Of a DNA stretch of 64,000 bases, positions 34,704-43,358 are shown one piece after another. Source of the DNA: Lysinibacillus sp. PLM2 (GTDB lineage: Bacteria > Bacillota > Bacilli > Bacillales_A > Planococcaceae); contig AP025689.1 in assembly GCA_023168345.1 (NCBI GenBank), positions 3,160,001 to 3,224,000 on the forward strand, given 5' to 3'. The stretch's first letter is position 1, and each line of letters begins with the position of its first letter. The translations under genes were made by a program, and so were the position numbers. Under the pieces are notes generated by a model. That model was not told the DNA's origin. It saw only the letters and a program-made list of their open reading frames with translations, and did no database searches.

Positions 34704-35729
34704 CTATTTTTCACTCATTTGAAAGGGTGATTGAGTATTTGATTCTCCTTTTATCACTTCAACTATAAACACAAATAAAGGAATACCTATTACTAATCCC
34801 CATGCACCAAATAATAGTTCGCTAACCATTAAAACCATGAATGTAAAGAAAATTGGTAATTTCATCGTAATGGAGTATAGCTTAGGGTTTAAAATATAAG
34901 ACTCAATAGCATGAATGATTAAAATCATCGCAAATACGTAGAACACATAATATAACCCACCAATTTGAAAAGCAATAATAGAAAGTGGAACTAAGGATAT
35001 TGTTACACCTATAACAGGCATTAATCCTAAGAAAAAGATCATAATGGCTAATCCTAAAATATTTGGAAATCCTAATATGATCAACCCAATAACAGACAAT
35101 ACAGTATTCACAAGGGAAATCATAATTTGAACTTTAATAGCCAACCCAAAGGTGTTTAAAAAACTGTTCCCAAATTTAACTACTTGATCAAAAATCTTTT
35201 CTGTTTCACTCGTTTTAAAAGATCTTGAGAAAGCTTTAATTTTATCAATTTCTAAAATAAAGAAGAAACTTAACAACAACGCTATGAAAGCTTCTAATAA
35301 AAATGTACTCACATGAGCTGTTGCGTGTAATATATTGGCACCAATATCCTCTAATATTCCTTCCATATCGAGGTTTTGTATAAATCCATAAATTTGATCT
35401 GGAATCATATAACTATACGGTTCTAAACTAAAGGACGAGCTTTGGTTAATTATTGCTGTTAACTGATGAATTGCTGAAGGAAGGTAAAGATAAATTATAA
35501 GTCCAACAACTGCGACAATCACGCTATACATTACCAACGCTAGAAGCTTTGGCCGCTTTAACTTTGAAGGTAAAATATGTAAAACTTTCACAAATATCGT
35601 ATATGCTAAGTATGTAAAAATAAATGTTAACAATAAAAAATTTAATGCATTTTTAAAAAAGAACAAAAGACCAATAATAACTAAGATGATCATCCATTTT
35701 AAGTTTACCCTATCTCTTAACCAGCCCAC
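34704..35729 (-). CDS. AI-2E-family (PerM-like) membrane transporter
   Basis: A 341-residue polytopic protein with about seven or eight membrane helices and the AI-2E/PerM C-terminal signature (PNILGLAIMIFFLGLMPVIGVTISLVPLSIIAFQIGG and GAWGLVIGIPLFVFIVEVIKG). Members include putative permeases for autoinducer-2 or for sodium/proton exchange; the substrate is unknown. GTG at 35729 follows AAGGGG with eight bases spacing. Its stop codon lies 14 bases from the end of the 52-bp repeat array. Confidence 0.88.
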   Translation of the reverse strand: MGWLRDRVNLKWMIILVIIGLLFFFKNALNFLLLTFIFTYLAYTIFVKVLHILPSKLKRPKLLALVMYSVIVAVVGLIIYLYLPSAIHQLTAIINQSSSFSLEPYSYMIPDQIYGFIQNLDMEGILEDIGANILHATAHVSTFLLEAFIALLLSFFFILEIDKIKAFSRSFKTSETEKIFDQVVKFGNSFLNTFGLAIKVQIMISLVNTVLSVIGLIILGFPNILGLAIMIFFLGLMPVIGVTISLVPLSIIAFQIGGLYYVFYVFAMILIIHAIESYILNPKLYSITMKLPIFFTFMVLMVSELLFGAWGLVIGIPLFVFIVEVIKGESNTQSPFQMSEK

Positions 35730-36123
35730 TTCTCTATCCCCTTACTTACTCAGATTAAAACAGTAATCCAATTCAAGTTAAATAATATACTTGTATTATG
35801 TTTGAAAATGAACTAAAATGCTACAAAGTTTATGTAAAATTTAATAAAATCGTAGCACGAAAAGACAAATTCAGACAATATTAAAAATTCAAAATCACCA
35901 TTTTTTCTTTCTCTATATTATCATTCTATATGAAAAAATATTGACCCATTTAAAATTACTTTGATTTTCGAATGATGGTAGAGATAAAATCCTATTTTTC
36001 GAGTAGTCATCGGAGAGTACAATGAAAATCACATCTTTAAATCACATAAAAAAGACAGGGAGTTACCCCTGCCATTTTACCAATACTAAATGCTAGTGAC
36101 TACAAAGAGCTCAATCCTCACTA
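35730..36123. other. A/T-rich intergenic region
   Basis: No gene seen. The only clear element is the terminator of the small basic protein gene at 36050-36076. Confidence 0.5.
36050..36076 (-). terminator. Terminator after the small basic protein gene
   Basis: On the minus strand GGCAGGGG pairs with CCCTGTC around TAACT and is followed by TTTTTT. Confidence 0.85.
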
Positions 36124-36231
36124 CTAATTCTTATGACGTGCAGTTGAAGATCCTTTTTTTCTTCTTTGCTCATCTGGGAATTTTGGTTTTTCTTTAATTT
36201 TCTTTTTTGAAGCATGTGAGTCTTTAACCAT
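36124..36231 (-). CDS. 35-residue basic protein
   Basis: A short gene encoding MVKDSHASKKKIKE, then KPKFPDEQRRKKGSSTARHKN, very rich in lysine and arginine, with no hydrophobic segment. GGAGGGG sits five bases before the ATG, and a strong terminator follows 48 bases after the stop, so it is likely expressed. The composition suggests nucleic-acid binding, possibly a small spore- or ribosome-associated protein, but no family is recognised. Confidence 0.65.
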   Translation of the reverse strand: MVKDSHASKKKIKEKPKFPDEQRRKKGSSTARHKN

Positions 36232-36262
36232 GATGTCCCCTCCATTTAGTATAAGTATAGGT

Positions 36263-36354
36263 ATACTGGCTACTCTAAAATCGAATGCTTGTACTTAATG
36301 CCAAAACTCAGTTCTAATTGTTGACATTAAGTAAAACAACAAAATAGCCAGTAT
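36263..36354. repeat. Nested perfect inverted repeats
   Basis: The outer arms are ATACTGGCTA (36263-36272) and TAGCCAGTAT (36345-36354), a perfect 10-bp match. The inner arms are TACTTAATG (36292-36300) and CATTAAGTA (36325-36333), a perfect 9-bp match. The spacing on the two sides is similar (19 and 11 bases), so the segment can fold into one interrupted stem. It does not encode protein. Confidence 0.65.
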
Positions 36355-36529
36355 TATTTTAACCGCTATTTTTGTAATCATTCTTTAAGAAACGGATTTC
36401 AATCTTTTTGTTAATGAGCCCCTCAATACTCATATAAGCTAAATGAAGTGGGTATCTGCTATCGGACAATGATAAAAGCGATTGATTATCAATTTGCAAG
36501 TTTCTTCACTGTTGAATACAAAAAAGCTG

Positions 36530-36563
36530 TTGAAAATTTGGTTTCCCAACTTCTCAACAGCTG
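36530..36563 (-). terminator. Terminator after the symporter gene
   Basis: On the minus strand AGCTGTTGA pairs with TCAACAGCT and is followed by TTTTTG. Confidence 0.85.
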
Positions 36564-36584
36564 TTGTTTCTGATTTTTATATAA

Positions 36585-37793
36585 TTAATCATCTTTCTGA
36601 TTTTTCTCTACTATAGCATTTACTACAACTGCAGCAGAAGCATCTCCAGTTACATTTAAAGATGTACGCATCATATCTAAGATTCGATCAATACCTGCAA
36701 CAAGTGCAACTGCTTCAAGCGGTAAACCAACTGCAGTTGTTACCATTGTAAGCATGACTAATCCAGCACCAGGGACACCTGCTGTTCCAATTGAGGCAAG
36801 CGTTGCTGTTAATACAATGATTAATTGCTGCATAATAGAGAGTTCTACTCCCATAAATTGAGCGATAAATAATACACACACACCTTGATACAATGCTGTT
36901 CCATCCATGTTTATCGTTGCACCCAAAGGAAGAACAAAGCTACTCACTTTCTTTGAAACCCCTAAGTTCTCTTCAGTATTTTTAATTGTAATTGGTAAGG
37001 TCCCAGCACTACTCGACGTACTAAATGATACTAAGCTTGCTGGAGCAATCCCTTTGAAAAATTTAATTGGGCTCATTTTTGCAAAAGACTTAACCGAAAA
37101 TGAATAAACTAGTAATGCATGAATGATACATCCCACATAGACAATTAGTATTAATTTTATCAATGGGAGAAGTACAGAAACTCCATACTGTCCAACTGTT
37201 GGTGCGATAAGTCCAAATACACCAATAGGAGCAACCTTCATCACTATACCTGTAATTTTATACATAATTTCAGCTAGTTGATCGAAGAAATTATAAACAG
37301 TTTTTGTTTTCTCTCCGAGAGTTGCAATAGTAATACCAAGGAATAAAGCAAAGAAGATAATTTGGAGCATATTTCCCTCTACCAAAGAAGCAAAAGGATT
37401 TGTTGGGATGATATTTAATAATGTTTCAACTACTCCTGGAGTAGTTGTTGGTTCAGCTTGTTCAACTGATGATAAAGATAAATTTAGACCCGATCCAGGT
37501 TTGAAGATGTTTGCAAGAATAAGTCCGATTGTTACAGCCACTGCTGTTGTTGCAAGATAATAAACAAAAGTAATGCCACCCATTTTTCCAATGCGTTTAA
37601 TATCACCCGTTCCAGCAATTCCTACAACTAAAGATGCAAGAACTAAAGGTACCATTATAAATTTAATTAGTCGTAAAAATAAATCCCCAAGTGGTTTAAC
37701 GATTTCAATACCCGGCCCAACAATAGCACCTAAAATAATAGCAAGAATAAATGCTATTAAAATTTGCGTAAGCAGACCTATTTTTTTCATCAT
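36585..37793 (-). CDS. Dicarboxylate/amino acid:cation symporter (GltP/DctA type)
   Basis: A 402-residue DAACS-family secondary transporter with the GltPh fold. Key parts: the serine-rich hairpin FSTSSSAGTLPI, the sodium-site motif LGATINMDGTALY, hairpin 2 ASIGTAGVPGAG, and the substrate helix DMMRTSLNVTGD with the arginine that binds the side-chain carboxylate of acidic substrates. Substrates are thus probably glutamate, aspartate or C4-dicarboxylates. Tandem ATGs at 37793/37790 follow AGGGGAGCG. A cre-like catabolite-repression site lies 50 bases upstream of the start. Confidence 0.92.
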   Translation of the reverse strand: MMKKIGLLTQILIAFILAIILGAIVGPGIEIVKPLGDLFLRLIKFIMVPLVLASLVVGIAGTGDIKRIGKMGGITFVYYLATTAVAVTIGLILANIFKPGSGLNLSLSSVEQAEPTTTPGVVETLLNIIPTNPFASLVEGNMLQIIFFALFLGITIATLGEKTKTVYNFFDQLAEIMYKITGIVMKVAPIGVFGLIAPTVGQYGVSVLLPLIKLILIVYVGCIIHALLVYSFSVKSFAKMSPIKFFKGIAPASLVSFSTSSSAGTLPITIKNTEENLGVSKKVSSFVLPLGATINMDGTALYQGVCVLFIAQFMGVELSIMQQLIIVLTATLASIGTAGVPGAGLVMLTMVTTAVGLPLEAVALVAGIDRILDMMRTSLNVTGDASAAVVVNAIVEKNQKDD

Positions 37794-38262
37794 ATCGCTC
37801 CCCTAAAGTATGAAATAATTTTACTTACTTTTCTCGACTAGATGGAAACGTTTTCATTAAAGAAATTCATTGTTCTTAAAAATATGAAGTAAAATAGAGA
37901 TTCTCGAATTCCCCTACAGATACTAACCGGGACAATATCTCAGTAATTCCAAATTAACAGGATTTTGTTGTGATTCACTCCCTTCAATCAATAGATATCA
38001 CATATTGACAGTGTCCTTAAACCGAGGAGGATACCCTATATTTAGTTAGATAAAAAATCCGTTTAATACTGAGGTATAATATTTTTTAATTGTATTTCAT
38101 CCTATGCTTTACATTACTTTGATTATGTATAATTAAAATTACTGTTTTTATGTTGATTTTCCAATGTAAACAGTTTTATTTTGTGAAGCCAATGTAACAC
38201 TTGTGCCTTAGTTGATAAACAAGGGAGCAAAGAAAGAGCTTATTATCACCCCCTTGATTAGA
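37794..38262. other. Intergenic region upstream of the symporter
   Basis: No gene seen. It contains the cre-like palindrome (37843-37856) next to the symporter start and otherwise A/T-rich DNA of no clear function. Confidence 0.5.
37843..37856. promoter_or_regulatory. Candidate cre (CcpA) operator
   Basis: TGGAAACGTTTTCA matches the catabolite-responsive consensus TGWAANCGNTNWCA with one deviation (G at position 3). It is nearly palindromic and lies 50 bases before the symporter start, consistent with glucose repression of a dicarboxylate or glutamate transporter. Confidence 0.55.
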
Positions 38263-38577
38263 TTATTTAAGATGATCGGTTAGTAAATTCACTAGCTTAT
38301 CTCTTTTATAAACGACAAATTTAAAGACTTTTCCATCTTTTGTTTTAACAATCATCCGATTTGGAATAATTTTCATTGTACTTGCTTTGTCAACTGAATC
38401 AATATCACTTATCAAGATTTCAGTTGTTCCACCTTGAATATTTAATTTATGAGCTTTGAATATTAACCTTTTATCTGTAATCGTTAATTGCCCTCCAACA
38501 GCTTGCACCCCTTTAAATAAATTAGCCGGCGTTTTCTCAACTAAAAAGTTCTCATTTGCTTGAAGGTTCACTGTCAT
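38263..38577 (-). CDS. GRAM/PH-like domain protein
   Basis: A 104-residue soluble protein that is essentially one GRAM domain: EKTPANLFKGVQAVGGQLTITDKRLIFKAH, then ISDIDSVDKASTMKIIPNRMIVKTKDGKVFKFVVYKR. Bacterial GRAM proteins are small PH-like beta barrels whose ligands are generally unknown. AGGGAGAATGAGAAT precedes the ATG. It is monocistronic. Confidence 0.8.
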   Translation of the reverse strand: MTVNLQANENFLVEKTPANLFKGVQAVGGQLTITDKRLIFKAHKLNIQGGTTEILISDIDSVDKASTMKIIPNRMIVKTKDGKVFKFVVYKRDKLVNLLTDHLK

Positions 38578-38939
38578 ATTCTCATTCTCCCTTATGAATA
38601 ATTTAGTAGCTTCATATTCATTATTTTCCTAATAAGTCGCTTCCATATTACGGAATGCATATAAAAATTATCCTATATATTTCTATAGATAGGTATAGGG
38701 ATTATTATTTAAAAAACCTTGTATTTGAGGTGCGGATAGAACTATGAGATCAGCTTGCTTATAAGACTCTCCGCTTATTTTAAAGAAGCCATTGTCAGCA
38801 TATTAATTTTGAAGTCAATCTACAAAAGTTGGGATTAATAAATGATAAATGAAGGAAAGAGAAAAAAGTGATGTAGTTCCCCTTTTTAGGAGCTAATCAC
38901 TTTTAGTTAACTTTATTGTAGATGTAAAAGAAAAGGATA
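38578..38939. other. Intergenic region
   Basis: No gene seen. It includes the hairpin at 38864-38904 that ends the LysR transcript. Confidence 0.5.
38864..38904. terminator. Terminator after the LysR gene
   Basis: AAAAGTGAT pairs with ATCACTTTT, with TAGTTCC/GGAGCTA extending the stem around CCTTTTTA. Confidence 0.8.
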
Positions 38940-39890
38940 TTATATCCCGGGCTTATGTTCGTTTAAAAACTTTATAAAATCAGCACCTACTTTCGATAAA
39001 GGTTGTGACTTTTTATAATACAACATGATATTTCGAATAGAATTATCATCATCAATTTTATAGAAATACAAATTATTCGTTTCCTCTAAATAACGTGTTA
39101 TTCCTGCACGAACAAAGGAAATTCCCTTTCCATTACAAGATAAATAATAGGAGGTTAGCAACTGATCAAGGTACATCGACACTTTAGGAGTAAATCCCGC
39201 CTTTCTACACATTTTTAAACTTCTTTGATACATATCGTTACCCTTTTTTAATAATAAAAAATTCTCATTCTTAAATTCACTCAAATTCACCTTTGGAATT
39301 GTTTCGTTCAGGTATTTTCCACTACCTAATTCCTTAAAAGTTAGGCGATATTTCGCCAGCTTAGTGTTAATTTCATAAGCAGCTGGAACTGCCAGAACGA
39401 TTTGTTCTTCTGCCCATACAGAAGAGTCGAAAATTTTAGGATCTCTTTTTTCAACATCAATAATAATATCCATTACTCCTGATCTTAGGCATTTTACTAA
39501 ATCATCTGCATTTGCCTCCATCAGGTTTACTGTATAATCCGGGTATTCTTTCTTAAACTCTTGAACGATTGTTGGCAAAGTATAGGCACAAAAGAAGGAA
39601 GCTCCTCCTACATTAATCGTTTTTCTATTATTATTTTGAAAACTAATAAAGTAAGTTTTCATATCTTTTTCTATTTCCATGATTTTCTCTATGCATTCAA
39701 TATAATATTCTCCTACCGGCGTTAGTTGAACTGGATTACTACTTCTATCGAAAATAGGAAGTCCAATTTTTTCCTCTACCTTTTTAATCGCTGCGCTAAG
39801 CGCCGGTTGTGATATATAAAGCTCTTCCGCCGCTTTAGAGAAACTTTTATTTAAATAAACCGCGTAAACATACCCCATATATTTCAACAT
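38940..39890 (-). CDS. LysR-family transcriptional regulator
   Basis: A 316-residue regulator. The N-terminal winged helix (about 1-62) contains NKSFSKAAEELYISQPALSAAIKKVEEKIG, followed by a periplasmic-binding-protein-like effector domain (about 88-300). GGGGGAAGGAA precedes the ATG. It is transcribed away from the aminotransferase/RidA/symporter/class V cassette with 330 bases between, the usual position for a LysR activator of a divergent catabolic operon. The inducer is likely an amino acid or its oxo acid (inference). Confidence 0.9.
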   Translation of the reverse strand: MLKYMGYVYAVYLNKSFSKAAEELYISQPALSAAIKKVEEKIGLPIFDRSSNPVQLTPVGEYYIECIEKIMEIEKDMKTYFISFQNNNRKTINVGGASFFCAYTLPTIVQEFKKEYPDYTVNLMEANADDLVKCLRSGVMDIIIDVEKRDPKIFDSSVWAEEQIVLAVPAAYEINTKLAKYRLTFKELGSGKYLNETIPKVNLSEFKNENFLLLKKGNDMYQRSLKMCRKAGFTPKVSMYLDQLLTSYYLSCNGKGISFVRAGITRYLEETNNLYFYKIDDDNSIRNIMLYYKKSQPLSKVGADFIKFLNEHKPGI

Positions 39891-40220
39891 AACATTCCTT
39901 CCCCCTCTTTTTCACTTACATATTATTAGACTATCATTTTAAACAATTTCTGAATATTCTAATTATTGTTGTTTAGTCTGCTACTATTTATATGAATCGT
40001 CAAAGTTAAATGTTGACTATCTTTAAAGAACACATTTTCTATATAACTAAAAATATATATGCTTATAAACTTTTTGATATTTGAGTATACGATTGAATTT
40101 ACTTAATATTATAACAACTGAAGGAAGACGATACAAAATGTGTAAACTAGTTCTAAATCTCTTAAACGAGAAGTGAACAGTACACCTTATCGTCTCTTAA
40201 ATAAGAAAGGGAGGGTATAA
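39891..40220. other. Divergent control region between LysR gene and its cassette
   Basis: A/T-rich, no gene. It should hold the promoters of both directions and LysR binding sites, but I could not pick out one convincing T-N11-A palindrome by eye. Confidence 0.4.
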
Positions 40221-41435
40221 ATGAATTTGTTAGAAGAAAAATTTTCAAGACTTGGGGCTGAAAATGCACCTGGACAGGAAGGGCGCCAAGACACTACTAA
40301 AATTCTACTTCGAGGGGAAAAAATTCCCGGTACACCAGTTGATTTTTCCCATGGTGATGTTGATGCGTTTGAACCAATACCAGGGTCTTTAGAACATTTC
40401 GTCGAAGGAGTTCGTATTGGAGGTAAACAAGCTTACACTGAATATCGTGGTAGCAAAGTAATTCGTGAAAATATTGCTACAAAGCTTTCTAATTTTACAG
40501 GCGTCATTATAAATGAGGACAGAAATTTAATTATTACACCAGGAACACAAGGTGCTCTTTTTTTAGCAATGGGAGCTACGATTTCTAGAGGGGATAAAGT
40601 TGCAATTGTAGCACCGGATTATTTTGCTAATAGAAAACTTGCCGAATTTTTTGAAGGTGAAATTATTTCCATCCAAATGGATTATTTAAATACAAGCACC
40701 TGCTCAGGTTTGGACTTAACACAGTTAGAGGAAGCATTTAAATCTGGGGTTAAACTCTTTTTATTTTCTAATCCTAATAACCCTACTGGGGTAATCTATT
40801 CACAAGATGAGATTCACACGATTGCTAAACTTGCACAACAATATGGGGCCACTGTTATTGTAGACGAACTATACTCACGTCAAATCTTTGATAACCGATC
40901 TTATTCACATCTGTGTGCTCAAAATATTATAGATAACGAAAATTTGGTCACTATTATGGGCCCATCGAAAACAGAATCATTAAGTGGATACCGGCTAGGC
41001 GTCGCATTTGGATCCTCTAAAATAATTGACCGTATGGAGAAATTACAAGCTATCGTGTCTCTTCGTGCGGGAGGCTATAGTCAGGCAGTACTAAATTCTT
41101 GGTTTTCCGAGCCAGAAGGTTGGATGAATCGAAGAATTGAACAGCACCAAGCAATCCGCGATGATTTGCTTGCCAAGTTCAATGCTGCCCCGGGCTTTAA
41201 AGTTAGAGCGACAGAAGCAGGGAGTTATATCTTTCCAAAACTACCTGAGTTAGACGTTTCAATAAGTGAATTCGTGAAGATTCTACGTCTACAAGCAGCG
41301 GTAACTGTAACACCTGGTACAGAATTTGGTTCACAGTTTACCGATAGTTTCCGGATTAACTTTTCGCAAAATCATAAAGCAGCGGTTGAGGCAATTGATC
41401 GTATCATTAAGGTGGTGGAACAATACCGAAAATGA
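40221..41435 (+). CDS. Class I/II PLP-dependent aminotransferase
   Basis: A 404-residue fold-type I enzyme. SNPNNPTGVIY is the cofactor/substrate region, VIVDELYSRQIF contains the aspartate that contacts the pyridine nitrogen, GPSKTESLSGYRLGVAFG carries the Schiff-base lysine, and SFRINFSQN holds the carboxylate-binding arginine. It would transaminate an amino acid to its 2-oxo acid. First gene of a cassette: its stop overlaps the RidA start (ATGA, 41432-41435). AAGGGAGGGTATAA precedes the ATG. Likely controlled by the divergent LysR. The preferred substrate is unknown. Confidence 0.9.
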   Translation: MNLLEEKFSRLGAENAPGQEGRQDTTKILLRGEKIPGTPVDFSHGDVDAFEPIPGSLEHFVEGVRIGGKQAYTEYRGSKVIRENIATKLSNFTGVIINEDRNLIITPGTQGALFLAMGATISRGDKVAIVAPDYFANRKLAEFFEGEIISIQMDYLNTSTCSGLDLTQLEEAFKSGVKLFLFSNPNNPTGVIYSQDEIHTIAKLAQQYGATVIVDELYSRQIFDNRSYSHLCAQNIIDNENLVTIMGPSKTESLSGYRLGVAFGSSKIIDRMEKLQAIVSLRAGGYSQAVLNSWFSEPEGWMNRRIEQHQAIRDDLLAKFNAAPGFKVRATEAGSYIFPKLPELDVSISEFVKILRLQAAVTVTPGTEFGSQFTDSFRINFSQNHKAAVEAIDRIIKVVEQYRK

Positions 41436-41872
41436 ATACTATAAATGAAAAAAATAATCCAACTCCACAGGGAAATTATGTTCCAGCTACACGGTTTGGA
41501 AATCTAATTTACACAGCAGGAATGACACCTAGAAACAACGGCGTACTAATACAAAGTGGCAAAGTTAGTGCATATCAATCTGCAAGCACCTATAAAGCAG
41601 CAGTCAGGCAAGCAGCTGCTAATGCTCTAACAGCAGCTGAAAATATACTTAAAGAGCAAGAGTATATCGAACAAGTACTGACACTCACTGTCTATATCAA
41701 TGCAGATGCTAATTTTACATCTCATTCTAGTCTCGCAGACTATGCTTCTCAATACTTATATGAAGAATTAGGTAGCGTAGGTATCGGTAGCCGAGCTGCG
41801 ATAGGCGTTTCCTCTTTACCAGGTAACGCACCAGTAGAAATTCAATTGGTTGCTGCAGTTTTTTCACCATAG
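41432..41872 (+). CDS. RidA/YjgF-family protein
   Basis: A 146-residue Rid protein starting with NNPTPQGNYVPATRFGNLIYTAGMTP and ending in GSRAAIGVSSLPGNAPVEIQLVAAV, with the conserved arginine (SRAA) and the Rid trimer fold pattern. RidA enzymes hydrolyse reactive 2-enamine/imine intermediates released by PLP enzymes, which fits translational coupling (4-bp overlap) to the aminotransferase. It belongs to a longer Rid subgroup rather than the 125-residue archetype. Confidence 0.9.
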   Translation: MNTINEKNNPTPQGNYVPATRFGNLIYTAGMTPRNNGVLIQSGKVSAYQSASTYKAAVRQAAANALTAAENILKEQEYIEQVLTLTVYINADANFTSHSSLADYASQYLYEELGSVGIGSRAAIGVSSLPGNAPVEIQLVAAVFSP

Positions 41873-42054
41873 TTTATAAAACCTTCACTCTTTGTATTAG
41901 TTACACAAATGCAAGGCATTCTGTATCTTTTTCAATGCTTTTTAAATTTATAAGCAGATTTCTATTAATAATGTATTACTAGTGGAAAACTACTGTGTTC
42001 CATTCTCCAAGATTAAGAAATTGTAATTAATAATTTTAACAAGGGGGATTCAAA

Positions 42055-43314
42055 ATGAAATGGTGGTTTACAAGACAGTTATATATTCAAATAGCTATAT
42101 GCACAATAATTGGTATTGCTATAGGTTTAATCTTCGGGACAAATGCTTCGATATTAAAGCCTATTGGGGATATTTTTATTAGACTTCTCCAATTTCTTGT
42201 AGTGCCTTTAACATTCTTCTGTTTGATTGCTGGAATTACAAAAATGGAAGATATGCGCTCTTTTAGGTCTGTTGGGGGGAAAATAGGTTTATATTTCGTT
42301 GCTACTAGTCTACTAGCTACCTTAGTCGGAGTAATCATAGCATTGATACTTGGACCAGGTAAAGGTACCGTAGGATTACTAGAGTCTACTGAAAATGTTG
42401 AGCCAGTTGAATTTAGTTTTATTAATCAGGTTATTGGATGGTTTCCAACAAACATAGTTCAATCAATGTCTGAGACTAATATGCTTCAAATAATTATAGC
42501 GGCAATCATTATAGGTGTAGGCTTGCTTGCATTAGGTGACCACGCATCCGGCTTAAGAAAGTTAGCTAACGAAGGCTCCGATTTAATGATTAAGATTACA
42601 GAATTTTTAATGTACCTCTCTCCTTATGGCATTTTAGCGTTAGTTGCAAACATGACAGGTACATTAGGCACAGATTTACTTGCAGAGGTCGGCATCTTTA
42701 TTATTTCTGATTATCTTTCTTTATTAATTGTTTTATTTATCATATATCCTCTAATTTTGAAGTTATTTGCGCGAAAAAACCCTCTAGGATTTTACAAGAA
42801 AGTTTCACCCGTCATGTTAGTTGCTGCCAGCACAACTTCTAGTAATGCAACTTTACCTGTTTCAATGAATGTCGCAAAAAATAGCCTGGGTATCCCAGAA
42901 AAAATTTATGGTTTCACCCTCCCTCTTGGAGCAACAGTCAATATGGATGGAATGGCAGTAGCATTAGGGGTCATATCGGTTTTCGCATCAAATTTATATG
43001 GAATACCTATTACATTTTCTTCAATCTTCCAATTTGTATTTCTTGGATTAGCCCTTTCAATCGGTGCTGCAGGTGTTAAAGGTGCCGGAGTTATCATGTC
43101 GACGGTACTACTATCTACTATTGGTCTTCCACTTACTCTTGTACCAATATTAGCGGCAATCTGGCCTATTATTGACATCGGACATACAACAACCAATGTA
43201 GTAGGTGATTTGACTGGAACTACTGTTGTAGCCTCCCAGTTAGAGATGGTTGATATGGAAGTTTTTGAAGATGTCCCACAAGTTGAAAATGAACGTACTT
43301 TGGAGAAGGTTTAA
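42055..43314 (+). CDS. DAACS-family symporter lacking the acidic-substrate arginine
   Basis: A 419-residue secondary transporter of the GltPh fold. ASTTSSNATLPVSM is hairpin 1, LGATVNMDGMAVALG the sodium-site helix and SIGAAGVKGAGVIM hairpin 2. In the last substrate helix the family pattern DxxRTxxNxxGD reads DIGHTTTNVVGD: the arginine that binds the side-chain carboxylate of glutamate or aspartate is histidine. A neutral or otherwise different amino acid is therefore the likely cargo. It lies in the aminotransferase cassette, 180 bases after ridA, with AAGGGGGATTCAAA before the ATG. Compare the canonical paralogue at 36585-37793. Confidence 0.88.
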   Translation: MKWWFTRQLYIQIAICTIIGIAIGLIFGTNASILKPIGDIFIRLLQFLVVPLTFFCLIAGITKMEDMRSFRSVGGKIGLYFVATSLLATLVGVIIALILGPGKGTVGLLESTENVEPVEFSFINQVIGWFPTNIVQSMSETNMLQIIIAAIIIGVGLLALGDHASGLRKLANEGSDLMIKITEFLMYLSPYGILALVANMTGTLGTDLLAEVGIFIISDYLSLLIVLFIIYPLILKLFARKNPLGFYKKVSPVMLVAASTTSSNATLPVSMNVAKNSLGIPEKIYGFTLPLGATVNMDGMAVALGVISVFASNLYGIPITFSSIFQFVFLGLALSIGAAGVKGAGVIMSTVLLSTIGLPLTLVPILAAIWPIIDIGHTTTNVVGDLTGTTVVASQLEMVDMEVFEDVPQVENERTLEKV

Positions 43315-43358
43315 TATGTTTCACAGTTATGAAAAATACACGCTTAGGAGGAATAATA

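Larger units (their letters stand above)
36232..36584. other. Intergenic region with nested inverted repeats
   Basis: No gene seen. It holds the nested inverted repeat at 36263-36354 and a terminator of the symporter gene at 36530-36563. Confidence 0.5.

Noticed and set aside
34191..34768. Several overlapping open frames on both strands with repeated peptide phrases
   Set aside because: They are a consequence of the 52-bp tandem repeat, have no ribosome sites, and repeat the same phrases in shifted frames.
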